DNA from: CAZNUM01 sp964539305
Lineage (GTDB): Bacteria > Fidelibacterota > Marinisomatia > Marinisomatales > TCS55
Assembly (NCBI GenBank): GCA_964539305.1
Contig: CAZIIM010000010.1
Location: 1-64,000, forward strand
Direction of reading: 5' to 3'
DNA: 64,000 bases
Made by a program: the position numbers and the translations under genes. The notes beneath the pieces are model-generated. The model ran no database searches, had not been told where the DNA came from, and saw nothing but the letters and a program-made list of their open reading frames with translations. This document shows, piece by piece, positions 8,481 through 16,858 of this stretch. How positions within the stretch are numbered: position 1 is the stretch's first letter; every line of letters starts with the position of its first letter.

Positions 8481-9083
8481 ATGGGGATTCATCGGCAGGA
8501 AATGAATTTAAAGCTCTCCGGCAGGTCCGGGAATTCTTGCGAACTGAAATTACTGCGCCGTTGGTTGTGGGTTGTGGGATTGATCCCTGTTTTCCTTATG
8601 GCTCAGCACGGGACTATCATCGGCGGTAGTGTGGCTCTACCCACCCGAATGACGGGAATTCACTATTTCCGTCCCCTGACACCTGAAGTAGGATGGTACC
8701 TGTCGTTCAGAACCACCTTGAAAGGAAAGGCTAAGAAGGGATCAACCAGAAATTACATCCCAGATGAAGGGGGTCAAATTCCAGAAGTGACCGAGAAATA
8801 CCGGGAGTATTTCACCCTGGCAGGAGGAATTACTTACCGTCCTAAAAAGAAAATAACCGCTTATCTTGGCATGACTTACACCGAAGTTTACTGGGTAGAA
8901 CGGTTTCAATATCGTTTTCATTTCGGTCTTGTGACCCACCGGAGAAACTCCCATTACCGGTTTGGATTTAATGGAGGCGTTTTATTCCGCTGGAACCGGT
9001 ATTTTCAATTTTTATTCGGCATGGATACTTATCCCACTCAATTCACTGTCGGGATTGCTTTAACTCTGCCGCGGCAGGATTAA
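8481..9083 (+). CDS. Exported hypothetical protein, probable small outer-membrane beta-barrel
   Basis: A 200-residue protein I do not recognise. After a ~25-residue basic/polar leader comes a hydrophobic segment (RRWLWVVGLIPVFLMAQ) that looks like a signal peptide, so the true start may be internal (ATG 8502 or a later alternative codon). The remainder alternates aromatic and polar residues in short strands (YFRPLTPEVGWYLSFRT, YRFHFGLVTHRRNSHYRFGF, RYFQFLFGMD) and ends in a strand-like FTVGIALTLPRQD, as in small outer-membrane barrels. It is flanked by rpsT (divergent) and a crp/fnr gene 114 bases downstream. No functional motif is seen. Confidence 0.55.
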   Translation: MGIHRQEMNLKLSGRSGNSCELKLLRRWLWVVGLIPVFLMAQHGTIIGGSVALPTRMTGIHYFRPLTPEVGWYLSFRTTLKGKAKKGSTRNYIPDEGGQIPEVTEKYREYFTLAGGITYRPKKKITAYLGMTYTEVYWVERFQYRFHFGLVTHRRNSHYRFGFNGGVLFRWNRYFQFLFGMDTYPTQFTVGIALTLPRQD

Positions 9084-9197
9084 CCAAAAACGCCTGATCT
9101 GGATAGGTATGTTGGTTCAAAAGAGCCCCGAAAAGTGGCAAATTATTTTCTCAGGAAATATTTTTCATGAATAGGGATTTAGATTGTATTTTTTAAC

Positions 9198-9878
9198 ATG
9201 ACAAAAACAGAACTTCTTCGAACCGTACCGATCTTTTCCGACCTCAATACTTCCGACCTGGAAAAAATTGCCAATAAAATGGTACCCCGAACCTACGAGA
9301 AGGGCAAAATGATTCTGCTGGAGGAAAGTCCGGCAGAAACCTTCTTTGTGATTACCAAGGGAATTGTGAAAGTAACCCGGCTCAGCGATGACGGCCGGGA
9401 GGTGATTCTGGCGATCCTGGGAGAGAGTGACTTCTTTGGTGAAATGGCGCTTCTGGACGGGTCCGGTCGATCTGCCAATATTGTAGCCAGCGAAGATTCA
9501 GAAGTTCTGACCCTTTCAAGAAACGATTTTCTGGATTGTCTGGAAAAGTACCCCCGCATTGCCATTTCCCTCCTGGAAGAATTGGCTCAACGCCTGCGTA
9601 AAAGTAATCAGCAAATTGAAAGTCTTTCTTTAAGTGATTCCGAGCAACGTATTGGAATTACGCTTGTTAGACTTGGCGAAGAATTGGGAATGATTAAAAT
9701 GGGGGATGTGACGATTGCGAATTTACCTTACCAGCAGGATGTGGCCAATATGGCCGGTACTTCCCGGGAAACAGTTTCCAGAACGTTAAAGTTGCTGGAG
9801 GAGAAGGGTTACATTCATCGCGACGGAAGAAAACTGACGATATACAATTTTAATTCTTTCCGTCGGTTATTTGATTAA
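9198..9878 (+). CDS. Crp/Fnr family transcriptional regulator
   Basis: A 226-residue two-domain regulator. Residues ~10-125 form a cyclic-nucleotide-binding beta-roll with the phosphate-binding-cassette pattern FFGEMALLDGSGRSANI (Gly-81/Glu-82 and Arg-91-Ser-92-Ala-93), so cAMP or a similar ligand may bind. The C-terminal ~70 residues are a Crp-type winged helix with recognition helix TSRETVSRTLKLLEEKGYI. The cluster of N-terminal cysteines needed for an Fnr [4Fe-4S] centre is absent. It lies 26 bases upstream of meaB and may head the operon reaching to rimO; its targets cannot be told from sequence. Confidence 0.92.
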   Translation: MTKTELLRTVPIFSDLNTSDLEKIANKMVPRTYEKGKMILLEESPAETFFVITKGIVKVTRLSDDGREVILAILGESDFFGEMALLDGSGRSANIVASEDSEVLTLSRNDFLDCLEKYPRIAISLLEELAQRLRKSNQQIESLSLSDSEQRIGITLVRLGEELGMIKMGDVTIANLPYQQDVANMAGTSRETVSRTLKLLEEKGYIHRDGRKLTIYNFNSFRRLFD

Positions 9879-9904
9879 TCGACCACCGTATTCCAAACGC
9901 TGAT

Positions 9905-10837
9905 ATGAACCCGTCCCTACTCGATCGTTTGCGGTCCAACGACCAGCGTGCCCTTTCCAGGATTATAAGTCAAATCGAAAACGACGGTGAAGTTGAGGAT
10001 GAATTCTTTATATCGATTCATGAAGCTGCCAGTTCGGCCTTACGGATTGGAATAACGGGTCCACCGGGGGCGGGGAAAAGTACACTGGTGGATCAATTAA
10101 TTCGTGAATTTCTGGCTGTGAATCAAAGTGTGGGTGTTCTAGCCGTAGATCCCACCAGTCCTTTTACAGGCGGTGCTCTTCTTGGAGATCGGGTTCGAAT
10201 GAATCATTACGATTGGAATGAGAGGGTATTTATTCGCAGTATGGGTTCTCACGGGGACCTGGGCGGACTGGCCCGGAAGGCCCAAGAGGTGGGGGACGTG
10301 CTGGCGGCCAGTGGAAAGGATGTGATTATCTTTGAGACGGTTGGGGTGGGGCAGGGAGAATACGACGTGGCAAAGGCGGTAGATCTGACCATCGTTGTCC
10401 TGGTACCGGAATCGGGGGATGAAATCCAGATGATGAAAGCGGGCCTGATTGAAATTGCTGACCTGTTTGTAATTAATAAATCGGATCGGGACGGGGCCGG
10501 TCGATTAGTTCATCTCTTGAAAAATGCCTTACATTCTTTTGCCAAACCGGATCGCCTGGAACCGCCCGTTTTCAGGACAGTGGCTACGCGGCAGGAGGGT
10601 ATCCAGGAATTGTTTACCGGAATACAAGCATTACTCGATCAGATGGCCGCCGAAAATCGGTTGAAACAAAAACAACTGGACTGTTATCGCAATCGTGTAC
10701 TCAATCTAGTGCAGGAACGCCTTCTGGCCGAATTCTGGACCCAGGAAAAACTGCGCCAATTGGAGGCTTCCATTCAAGCTCTGGAATCGACCCGAATCGC
10801 ACCCCATGAGGTGGCACAATCCCTGTTAAATTCCTAG
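9905..10837 (+). CDS. meaB: MeaB/ArgK family P-loop GTPase
   Basis: A 310-residue G3E-class GTPase. The P-loop GITGPPGAGKST is at 49-60, followed by VDPTSPFTGGALLGDR, the switch/base region FETVGVGQGEYDVAKAVD and the specificity motif NKSD. MeaB chaperones adenosylcobalamin-dependent methylmalonyl-CoA mutase, guarding the cofactor and using GTP for quality control. No mutase gene is in this window, so the partner is presumably elsewhere; the assignment rests on family motifs only. It sits between the crp/fnr gene and tatC, with 4 bases to tatC. Confidence 0.92.
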   Translation: MNPSLLDRLRSNDQRALSRIISQIENDGEVEDEFFISIHEAASSALRIGITGPPGAGKSTLVDQLIREFLAVNQSVGVLAVDPTSPFTGGALLGDRVRMNHYDWNERVFIRSMGSHGDLGGLARKAQEVGDVLAASGKDVIIFETVGVGQGEYDVAKAVDLTIVVLVPESGDEIQMMKAGLIEIADLFVINKSDRDGAGRLVHLLKNALHSFAKPDRLEPPVFRTVATRQEGIQELFTGIQALLDQMAAENRLKQKQLDCYRNRVLNLVQERLLAEFWTQEKLRQLEASIQALESTRIAPHEVAQSLLNS

Positions 10838-10841
10838 TCCG

Positions 10842-11606
10842 ATGCCAGCTAAGTCACCTGACGCCATGTCCTTTCTAGATCACCTGGAGGAATTACGGTG
10901 GCGGTTGGTCAAGTCCATTACCGCCGTTCTGGTTGGCGCCATCATTACCTACCTCTTTATTGATGATATTCTGGATTTTCTCCTGCAACCCACCCGGGAT
11001 CTCACCACACCCATGAATCTCCAGGTCCTGAAAGTGCAGGGCATGTTCATGATTAAATGGGGGATGGCGCTGGTGGGAGGGATTGTTCTGGCCATTCCCG
11101 TTCTGACTTATCAGCTATGGAAATTTGTGGCGCCGGGCCTTTATGAACGGGAACGGCGTTCCGCCGGTCCGGTGATCATTTTTTCTTATTTATCGTTTAT
11201 CATCGGTCTGATTTTTGCCTACTACATTATTATTCCCTTCTCTTTGGAATTTTTCACATCGATTGGTATCCCTGACGTAAACAACAACATTTCAATCAAC
11301 TATTATTTCAGTTTTATTACCTGGTTGATGGTGGGCAGCGGGGTTATTTTCGAGTTACCGGTTCTCGTGTTCATTTTCTCGGTTGTGGGATTGGTTACGC
11401 CTCCCTTTATGCGTCATTACCGCCGCCATGCCCTGGTGGTCATCCTCCTGTTGAGCGCTTTCATTACGCCTCCGGATCCGGTCAGTATGATTGTAATGGC
11501 TGTCCCACTGATCGGACTGTATGAATTCAGCATTGGCGTTTCCTGGGTGGTTGTTCGACGACGGCTGAAGAAATTTGACCCGGAGAGGAAACCGAAAGAT
11601 GAATAA
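10842..11606 (+). CDS. tatC: Sec-independent protein translocase TatC
   Basis: A 254-residue inner-membrane protein with six transmembrane segments. The N-terminal MSFLDHLEELRWRL is the conserved TatC signal-recognition site, with the paired acidic residues preceding the Arg. Later hallmarks are WKFVAPGLYERERR and SAFITPPDPVSM. TatC recognises twin-arginine signal peptides on folded proteins. Its partner TatA is 42 kb downstream at 53621-53863 and no TatB-like gene is seen, fitting a minimal TatAC system. The start used (10842) adds eight residues before the family's usual Met; either start is possible. Confidence 0.96.
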   Translation: MPAKSPDAMSFLDHLEELRWRLVKSITAVLVGAIITYLFIDDILDFLLQPTRDLTTPMNLQVLKVQGMFMIKWGMALVGGIVLAIPVLTYQLWKFVAPGLYERERRSAGPVIIFSYLSFIIGLIFAYYIIIPFSLEFFTSIGIPDVNNNISINYYFSFITWLMVGSGVIFELPVLVFIFSVVGLVTPPFMRHYRRHALVVILLLSAFITPPDPVSMIVMAVPLIGLYEFSIGVSWVVVRRRLKKFDPERKPKDE

Positions 11607-11682
11607 TTTTTCACTTCCGTACATACTTTTAATTCGTCATGACAGAGCCTGCTACACTTTCCCTACAGGAAGGGCGTAAATT

Positions 11683-12678
11683 ATGGTAATGAAAGAGGAC
11701 ATTAAATCTTTAAAAGAAATTACAGCCCCGATTTTTGAAGATATTCGTCTCTTTGAACAGGAGTTCAAGGAGGCGCTTCACTCGGAAGTTCGACTGATTA
11801 ATACGGTGGGGAAATATATTTTACGCCATCGGGGCAAACACATCCGTCCGATTCTTACAATTCTGTCGGCCCGTCTTTGTGGAAAACCCTCCATGAACAG
11901 TTATCGTGCCGCTGCCATGATTGAGCTCCTCCACATTGCCACTTTGGTGCATGATGATGTGGTAGATGAAGCGGAAAAAAGACGCGGCTTTCCATCCATC
12001 AATCGCGTGTGGAAAAATAAAGTAGCGGTCTTAATGGGGGACTATATCCTGAGTAAAGCTTTGTTACGGATGGTCGGTCTGAAAGATTTCAAGGTTCTGG
12101 AATTAATTTCGAATACAGCCGAAAAATTGAGTGCTGGGGAAATTCTGCAGATTGAAAAAAACCTGACCCGTTCGATGAATGAACAGGTGTATTTTGATAT
12201 GATTTATCAGAAAACGGCTTCACTCATTTCCACCAGCTGTGAGTTAGGTGCTCTCACCAGTTCCGGCAGCGATCAGGATCGGGAGGCCATGCGGACCTAT
12301 GGCAGCCAACTGGGTCTGGCCTTCCAGGTGAAGGATGATTTATTTGATCTCCTGGGAAACGAAAAGGATACAGGAAAAGATATCGGTGTGGATGTAAAGC
12401 GGAATCTGATCACTTTACCTCTCATTCATTGTTTTAAAACCCTCACCCGAAGTGAAGTGCGCCAGATTAAACGCATTTTGAGTATGAAACGGAAGTCATC
12501 GGAAGACCTGGAAGAACTCAGGGGATTAATCGCAGCAGGGGGCGGGTTTGATTATGCTTATCAAAAAATTGATGAATTCAACAATCGCGCTGTGGAGGCG
12601 CTGACTCCCTACCCGGACTCGCCTTACAAGCAGTCCATGTTGGATTTAATCAGCTATAACGCCAAGCGCATCAACTAA
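11683..12678 (+). CDS. Trans-polyprenyl diphosphate synthase (octaprenyl type)
   Basis: A 331-residue class I isoprenyl synthase that adds isopentenyl diphosphate units to an allylic diphosphate, feeding quinone side chains. The first Asp-rich motif DDVVD is at 91-95 in ATLVHDDVVDEA and the second, DDLFD, at 218-222. RGKHIRP binds diphosphate. Small residues (Ala-86, Thr-87) before the first motif suggest a long-chain product as in IspB; this is an inference. The first ATG is 11683, with a second in-frame ATG at 11689, both behind an AGGAAGGG element. A 16-codon ORF (11639-11689) ends in TAATG on the second ATG and might couple translation. Confidence 0.93.
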   Translation: MVMKEDIKSLKEITAPIFEDIRLFEQEFKEALHSEVRLINTVGKYILRHRGKHIRPILTILSARLCGKPSMNSYRAAAMIELLHIATLVHDDVVDEAEKRRGFPSINRVWKNKVAVLMGDYILSKALLRMVGLKDFKVLELISNTAEKLSAGEILQIEKNLTRSMNEQVYFDMIYQKTASLISTSCELGALTSSGSDQDREAMRTYGSQLGLAFQVKDDLFDLLGNEKDTGKDIGVDVKRNLITLPLIHCFKTLTRSEVRQIKRILSMKRKSSEDLEELRGLIAAGGGFDYAYQKIDEFNNRAVEALTPYPDSPYKQSMLDLISYNAKRIN

Positions 12679-12680
12679 TC

Positions 12681-13709
12681 ATGGACCAACCGCGGGCCAT
12701 TCTGGTCCTCCGCTTCAGCTCGATTGGTGACATTGTTCAAAGTACTTCCCCGGTGGGGACCCTGAAATCGCTCTTCCCCCACCTGCGGATTGATTTCATG
12801 ACCCTTTCGAAATTCGCCCCTCTTCTGGAAGGTCACCCTCACATTAATCGTGTTTTTCCAATTGATATTCATTTAGGGTACCGATCCCTGAAACGGATTG
12901 GAAAACTGGTGGATTACCTGGATTACGATCTGGTGATTGACTTTCATAATACCACCCGATCCCGGGTGATTCGCAGTGGTATCAGAAAAACAACCTGCTT
13001 GAAGGTCCGAAAACCCCGCTGGGCACGGTTTAAACTGTTTTTATTTCATAAAAATGACTTTCATCCCGCCTTCAATGTCCGCCGGTGGCTCCATGAACCG
13101 TTTCATTATTATTTACCGGAGGAATGGGAACCGGAACGGACGCGTCTTTTTGTTTCAGATGTTGAAAAAAAGCAGTGTAAGGACCACCTGTTGGAACGGG
13201 GTGTATCGGGGCCGTACGTGGTGATCACTCCCGGAGCGGCCTGGGCGCAGAAACGGTGGTTCCCGGAACGCTACGCCCGGTTGGTGGATTACTTCGATCG
13301 GAAATACGGGTTGAAAACTATTTTGCTCGGAGGGATCGGGGATGAGATTTGCGATTGGATTGTAAAATTCGCAGATTCCACTCCCGTAGATTTACATGGA
13401 AAAACCAGTTTGAGGGAATCGCTATCTATCATCTCCCAGGCCGAACTCGTCATCGGCAGCGACACGGGCTTTCTTCACGCCGGAGAAGCTCTAAATGTCC
13501 CCGCAATCACCATTCTAGGCCCCACGTCTCAGGAAACGGGAGCCGGCGTTTATTTACCCCGTTCCCGGGCAGCCTATGTTGAAAATCTTTGGTGCCGGCC
13601 CTGTTCCCAGAACGGAAGTTTTCCCTGTTACCGGTCTGAGCAATTCTGCATGACAGGGATTTCGGTGGATCAACTGACTTCTGAAATAGAATCTATCCTC
13701 TCCGTCTGA
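12681..13709 (+). CDS. Glycosyltransferase family 9, LPS heptosyltransferase-like
   Basis: A 342-residue GT-B protein of the WaaC/WaaF family. The N-terminal LVLRFSSIGDIVQSTSPV is the GT9 signature. The C-terminal half has VITPGAAWAQKRWFPERYA (the GA..KRWP..ya block) and VIGSDTGFLHAGEALNVPAITILGPT, which binds the nucleotide-sugar donor. It transfers ADP-heptose to the Kdo region of LPS inner core. Adjacent waaA, with no gap, supports an LPS role. CRPCSQNG near the C-terminus adds clustered cysteines seen in several GT9 members. The sugar position cannot be assigned from sequence. Confidence 0.92.
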   Translation: MDQPRAILVLRFSSIGDIVQSTSPVGTLKSLFPHLRIDFMTLSKFAPLLEGHPHINRVFPIDIHLGYRSLKRIGKLVDYLDYDLVIDFHNTTRSRVIRSGIRKTTCLKVRKPRWARFKLFLFHKNDFHPAFNVRRWLHEPFHYYLPEEWEPERTRLFVSDVEKKQCKDHLLERGVSGPYVVITPGAAWAQKRWFPERYARLVDYFDRKYGLKTILLGGIGDEICDWIVKFADSTPVDLHGKTSLRESLSIISQAELVIGSDTGFLHAGEALNVPAITILGPTSQETGAGVYLPRSRAAYVENLWCRPCSQNGSFPCYRSEQFCMTGISVDQLTSEIESILSV

Positions 13710-14990
13710 ATGTTTTTCTGGAAAATTCTATATAATCTCATTATTCTGCCTTCCCTGACCCTGTTTGCGTTTCTGGGATCCCTTTTTAGTAAAAAGCTTC
13801 GGCTGGGGACCCGGGGGCGCTTCAAGACCTACACGACGCTGAAAAACTTTAAAAAAAGTTTACCGCCGGACACCACCATTTATTGGTTTCATGCTGCCTC
13901 CCACGGGGAATTTGAGCAGGTACGGCCTGTTCTGGAGGGAATGAAGGAAGTTGAACCAAATTGCCAAGCGGTGGTCAGTTTTTTTTCGCCATCGGGTTTC
14001 AACTATGTGAATGATGAAATTATCGACTGTAAGGTCTATTTACCGATTGATTACCCGTGGGTCATTAAAAAGGTATTGACCCTGGTCCGGCCCCGGAAAA
14101 TTATTCTGGCTGCTTATGATATCTGGCCCAATCTCATCTGGGGAAGCAAACGCATGGGGATTCCTTCCACCTTGTTTGCAGCGCGGTTCTCGGAGGGAAC
14201 ATCGAAGCTGCTTCCCGTGATTCGCAGTTTTTATCGTAATGTTTACAGTTGTCTTTCTGCCATTTATACCATTACAGAAGAGGACCACCAGCGACTGCAG
14301 CAAATTTTATATCCTGCTGGACAACCCATCGTCCGTGTTCTGGGTAATCCGCGCTATGATCGTGTTAAAAGTCAGGCGGATAAATTCACCAAGGAAAGAA
14401 CCGAGTCGGTCCTGTTACGGGAAAAACGGTTAATTCTTGGTAGTCTGCACCCGGAAGATGAACAGGTTATTCTGGAACCGACCCTCAGTCTATTGAATGA
14501 CGTTCCGGATCTGAATCTCCTATGGGTTCCCCACGAACCGAACGAACGAACGGTGGGTCAAGCTGAAAAGCTATTCCAGGAGCGGGGTTTTTCGGTGGAG
14601 AGACTTGGGGACTGGGATATTGCTGAATTAAGTCAGTATCGTGTTGTGATTGTAGATACAGTTGGAAAATTATCGAAACTATACTGGAGTGGTCAGCTGG
14701 CCTATATCGGTGGTGGATTCTCCACAGGTGTCCACAATGTGATGGAGCCGGCTATTGCCCGGTTACCGGTGTTTTTTGGTCCTCGCTATAAAAATTCCCA
14801 CGAAGCGGAGGAACTATTGGCTACGGGTGGTGGGTTTTCCATTAAAACAGGCACAGATTATTTCATCGCCATTAAGGAATTACTGCAGGATCGTAAAGCG
14901 TTCCTGGATGCCAGTTTCGCCGCCACCGATTTGATCCACCGGAATCTGGGGTCCGCCACACGGGTCGTTCGTAACCTGATTCATGACTGA
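13710..14990 (+). CDS. waaA: 3-deoxy-D-manno-octulosonic acid (Kdo) transferase
   Basis: A 426-residue member of the WaaA/KdtA family (GT30), which transfers Kdo from CMP-Kdo to lipid A precursor at the inner membrane. It has an N-terminal membrane anchor (LYNLIILPSLTLFAFLGSL) and YWFHAASHGEFEQ, which contains the catalytic Glu equivalent. The C-terminal half has LILGSLHPEDEQ and LAYIGGGFSTGVHNVMEPA, the donor-binding site. It starts directly after the heptosyltransferase stop and overlaps the ECF ATPase gene by 8 bases (ATGACTGA). With lptE it shows that the organism makes Kdo-containing LPS. Confidence 0.96.
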   Translation: MFFWKILYNLIILPSLTLFAFLGSLFSKKLRLGTRGRFKTYTTLKNFKKSLPPDTTIYWFHAASHGEFEQVRPVLEGMKEVEPNCQAVVSFFSPSGFNYVNDEIIDCKVYLPIDYPWVIKKVLTLVRPRKIILAAYDIWPNLIWGSKRMGIPSTLFAARFSEGTSKLLPVIRSFYRNVYSCLSAIYTITEEDHQRLQQILYPAGQPIVRVLGNPRYDRVKSQADKFTKERTESVLLREKRLILGSLHPEDEQVILEPTLSLLNDVPDLNLLWVPHEPNERTVGQAEKLFQERGFSVERLGDWDIAELSQYRVVIVDTVGKLSKLYWSGQLAYIGGGFSTGVHNVMEPAIARLPVFFGPRYKNSHEAEELLATGGGFSIKTGTDYFIAIKELLQDRKAFLDASFAATDLIHRNLGSATRVVRNLIHD

Positions 14991-14991
14991 A
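14977..14991 (+). repeat. 15-base direct repeat, copy 1 (waaA/ecfA junction)
   Basis: The sequence tgattcatgactgaa holds the last codons and stop of waaA and the overlapping ATG of ecfA. An identical 15-mer is at 16283-16297 at the other end of ecfA. Both upstream proteins end in LIHD and both downstream proteins start MTE. Confidence 0.9.
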
Positions 14992-16296
14992 CCGCTGGCT
15001 TTTTCATTACGGTTTGAAAAATTCAACCGCCGCCGGGAGGTCCAATTCGGCCCGGGTCTACACGTTATTTATGGTTCCAGCGGATGCGGGAAGACAGCGC
15101 TCATTCATCACCTGGCGGGAATAGCGGTAACGGAATCCACCAATTTTGTTTTTGAGCTTCACCGCCGGCCGGACAGTCTGCAGGTAATTTTCCAGAATCC
15201 AGAAGATCAGATTGTTGCGCATACACTGGAGGCGGAATTGGCCTTTTCCCTGGAGTGTCAAAACTTGGATACGATCACATTGCATTCTGAATACGAAGCA
15301 CAGAAATCGAAACTCCCCTTTATTGATAACTGGAACCGTCACCCTGAAACCTTGAGTGGAGGGGAGAAGGAAATATTAAACCTGGTAACCACGTTTAGCA
15401 TCCATCCCCAATGCGTGCTGATTGATGATGGTTTATCTTTCCTGAACCGAGGCATAAAGGAATCACAACTAAAGTTTATTCGTAAGGAAATCCAGCAATG
15501 GAGTATGACGGTCCTCTGGTTCACTTCGGATGTGAACGACCTGGAATATGGTGATACCACCTGGGAGCTGACCCTCTCCGATTTCCATGAGATCGCCTTA
15601 CCCATTCCACGAAAAGGATATCACCATCGTCACGAAGTCGGAAGGCTGGAATTAGCGCTGGACCAGCTTTCGTTCAACTATCCTGGTTCCCCTGGACTAC
15701 TCCAATCCCTGAAGGCCAGGATTCAGAAGGCCCGGGCAGTTGGACTGGTGGGGCAGAATGGAAAAGGAAAAACAACACTGGCGCAATTATTGACGGGCGT
15801 ATTGACACCGTCAACCGGTTCGATTGAATTATCCCTGGACGGGAAAACACCCAAGATGGCTTATCTGGATCAATTCCCGGAAAAAACCCTGAGTATTGAA
15901 ACCCCCGCTGAATTTTTAAATCGGTTGATCAAAGGGGGTCGTATGGACCGGTTTAAGGTACAGAAATGCATTAACACTCTGAATCATCACCAAATCAGCT
16001 GGGAGTTGATTCAACACGATTCGGCACTGGATATTCCCTGGTCCACCCTTCGTCTGGCGCTGGTGGTGATCCTGGCTCATTGTTCCTATGATTTATTGAT
16101 TCTGGACGAGCCCACCTTTGGCCTCGGTTGGGATCAAAAAGTAGTATTAAGTCGATTTTTGAGCGAAATTCTGAAGCGGAAACATTTAATTTTAATATCC
16201 CATGATCGCGAATTTATTGAACATCATTGCGATCATATCCTGGATTTGGACGACGGGCAGGTAACGCGGAAAGAGAGTGTATTGATTCATGACTGA
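14983..16296 (+). CDS. ecfA: Fused two-domain ECF transporter ATPase (EcfA1-EcfA2-like) with one degenerate ATP site
   Basis: A 437-residue protein with two ABC ATPase domains in one chain; ECF ATPases are often separate ~280-residue subunits. Domain 1 (~1-205) has Walker A GSSGCGKT (31-38), the ECF hallmark Q-loop FQNPEDQIVAHT (Gln-71), signature LSGGE (124-128), Walker B VLIDD with Asp in place of the catalytic Glu, and Ser-182 where the H-loop His should be. Domain 2 (~220-430) has Walker A GQNGKGKT (257-264), Gln-297, an eroded signature (PWSTL, 352-356), intact LLILDEP (371-377) and H-loop His-407. Pairing domain 2 Walker motifs with the domain 1 signature gives one consensus site. It probably energises the BioY/EcfT transporter in this window (inference). 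It overlaps waaA and pgsA by 8 bases each. Confidence 0.9.
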   Translation: MTEPLAFSLRFEKFNRRREVQFGPGLHVIYGSSGCGKTALIHHLAGIAVTESTNFVFELHRRPDSLQVIFQNPEDQIVAHTLEAELAFSLECQNLDTITLHSEYEAQKSKLPFIDNWNRHPETLSGGEKEILNLVTTFSIHPQCVLIDDGLSFLNRGIKESQLKFIRKEIQQWSMTVLWFTSDVNDLEYGDTTWELTLSDFHEIALPIPRKGYHHRHEVGRLELALDQLSFNYPGSPGLLQSLKARIQKARAVGLVGQNGKGKTTLAQLLTGVLTPSTGSIELSLDGKTPKMAYLDQFPEKTLSIETPAEFLNRLIKGGRMDRFKVQKCINTLNHHQISWELIQHDSALDIPWSTLRLALVVILAHCSYDLLILDEPTFGLGWDQKVVLSRFLSEILKRKHLILISHDREFIEHHCDHILDLDDGQVTRKESVLIHD

Positions 16297-16297
16297 A
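16283..16297 (+). repeat. 15-base direct repeat, copy 2 (ecfA/pgsA junction)
   Basis: An exact second copy of tgattcatgactgaa (see 14977-14991). It contains the end and stop of ecfA and the ATG of the pgsA-like gene, producing the same 8-base ATGACTGA overlap. Confidence 0.9.
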
Positions 16298-16858
16298 ACG
16301 AGTAAAGTAAAGATCACAGATCCAACCCGTATTCTGACGGTAGCGAATATTATCAGTTTGTTACGGGCTTTACTGGCCGTTCCCATTATTTATACGCTGC
16401 GAACACCCGGCTTGGAAGCATACACCTTTTTTCTGATTGTAGTCGCCATTCTTTCCGATGCGGCCGATGGCTGGTTCGCCCGTAGAGCCCATGAAGTAAC
16501 CCATTTTGGAAAGTGGCTCGATCCCATCGCTGACTTCGCCGTTATCTTGGCGGTCGTTTCCTTCCTGGTTCTGATGGGACGATTCCCGGCGTGGTTTCTC
16601 ATATTCTACCTGATGCGGTATGTGGCCATTGCCATACCGGCCATTTATTTGTTGAACCACAACCGTTTCATTCTCAGTGCCAACTGGTGGGGGAAATGGT
16701 CCACCGGAATCACGGCTCTGGCCATATTTATTCATATTTTCCCCCTGAGCACCCTGCCGTGGCTCCCCAATGCCATCCTGTATGTGGCTTCCGGATTGCT
16801 GGTCATTAGCTGGGTCCGATACACCCGTACCATTATTACAGAACTGAAAACACTGTAA
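16289..16858 (+). CDS. pgsA: CDP-alcohol phosphatidyltransferase, PgsA-like
   Basis: A 189-residue integral membrane enzyme with about six transmembrane segments. The complete family signature D-x2-DG-x2-AR-x8-G-x3-D-x3-D is present as DAADGWFARR...GKWLDPIAD near residues 53-75. The N-terminal TVANIISLLRALLAVPII is typical of PgsA, which condenses CDP-diacylglycerol with glycerol-3-phosphate on the route to phosphatidylglycerol. Another alcohol acceptor cannot be excluded. It overlaps the ECF ATPase gene by 8 bases and shares one base (TAATG) with ftsY, so the three genes are probably translationally coupled. Confidence 0.88.
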   Translation: MTETSKVKITDPTRILTVANIISLLRALLAVPIIYTLRTPGLEAYTFFLIVVAILSDAADGWFARRAHEVTHFGKWLDPIADFAVILAVVSFLVLMGRFPAWFLIFYLMRYVAIAIPAIYLLNHNRFILSANWWGKWSTGITALAIFIHIFPLSTLPWLPNAILYVASGLLVISWVRYTRTIITELKTL

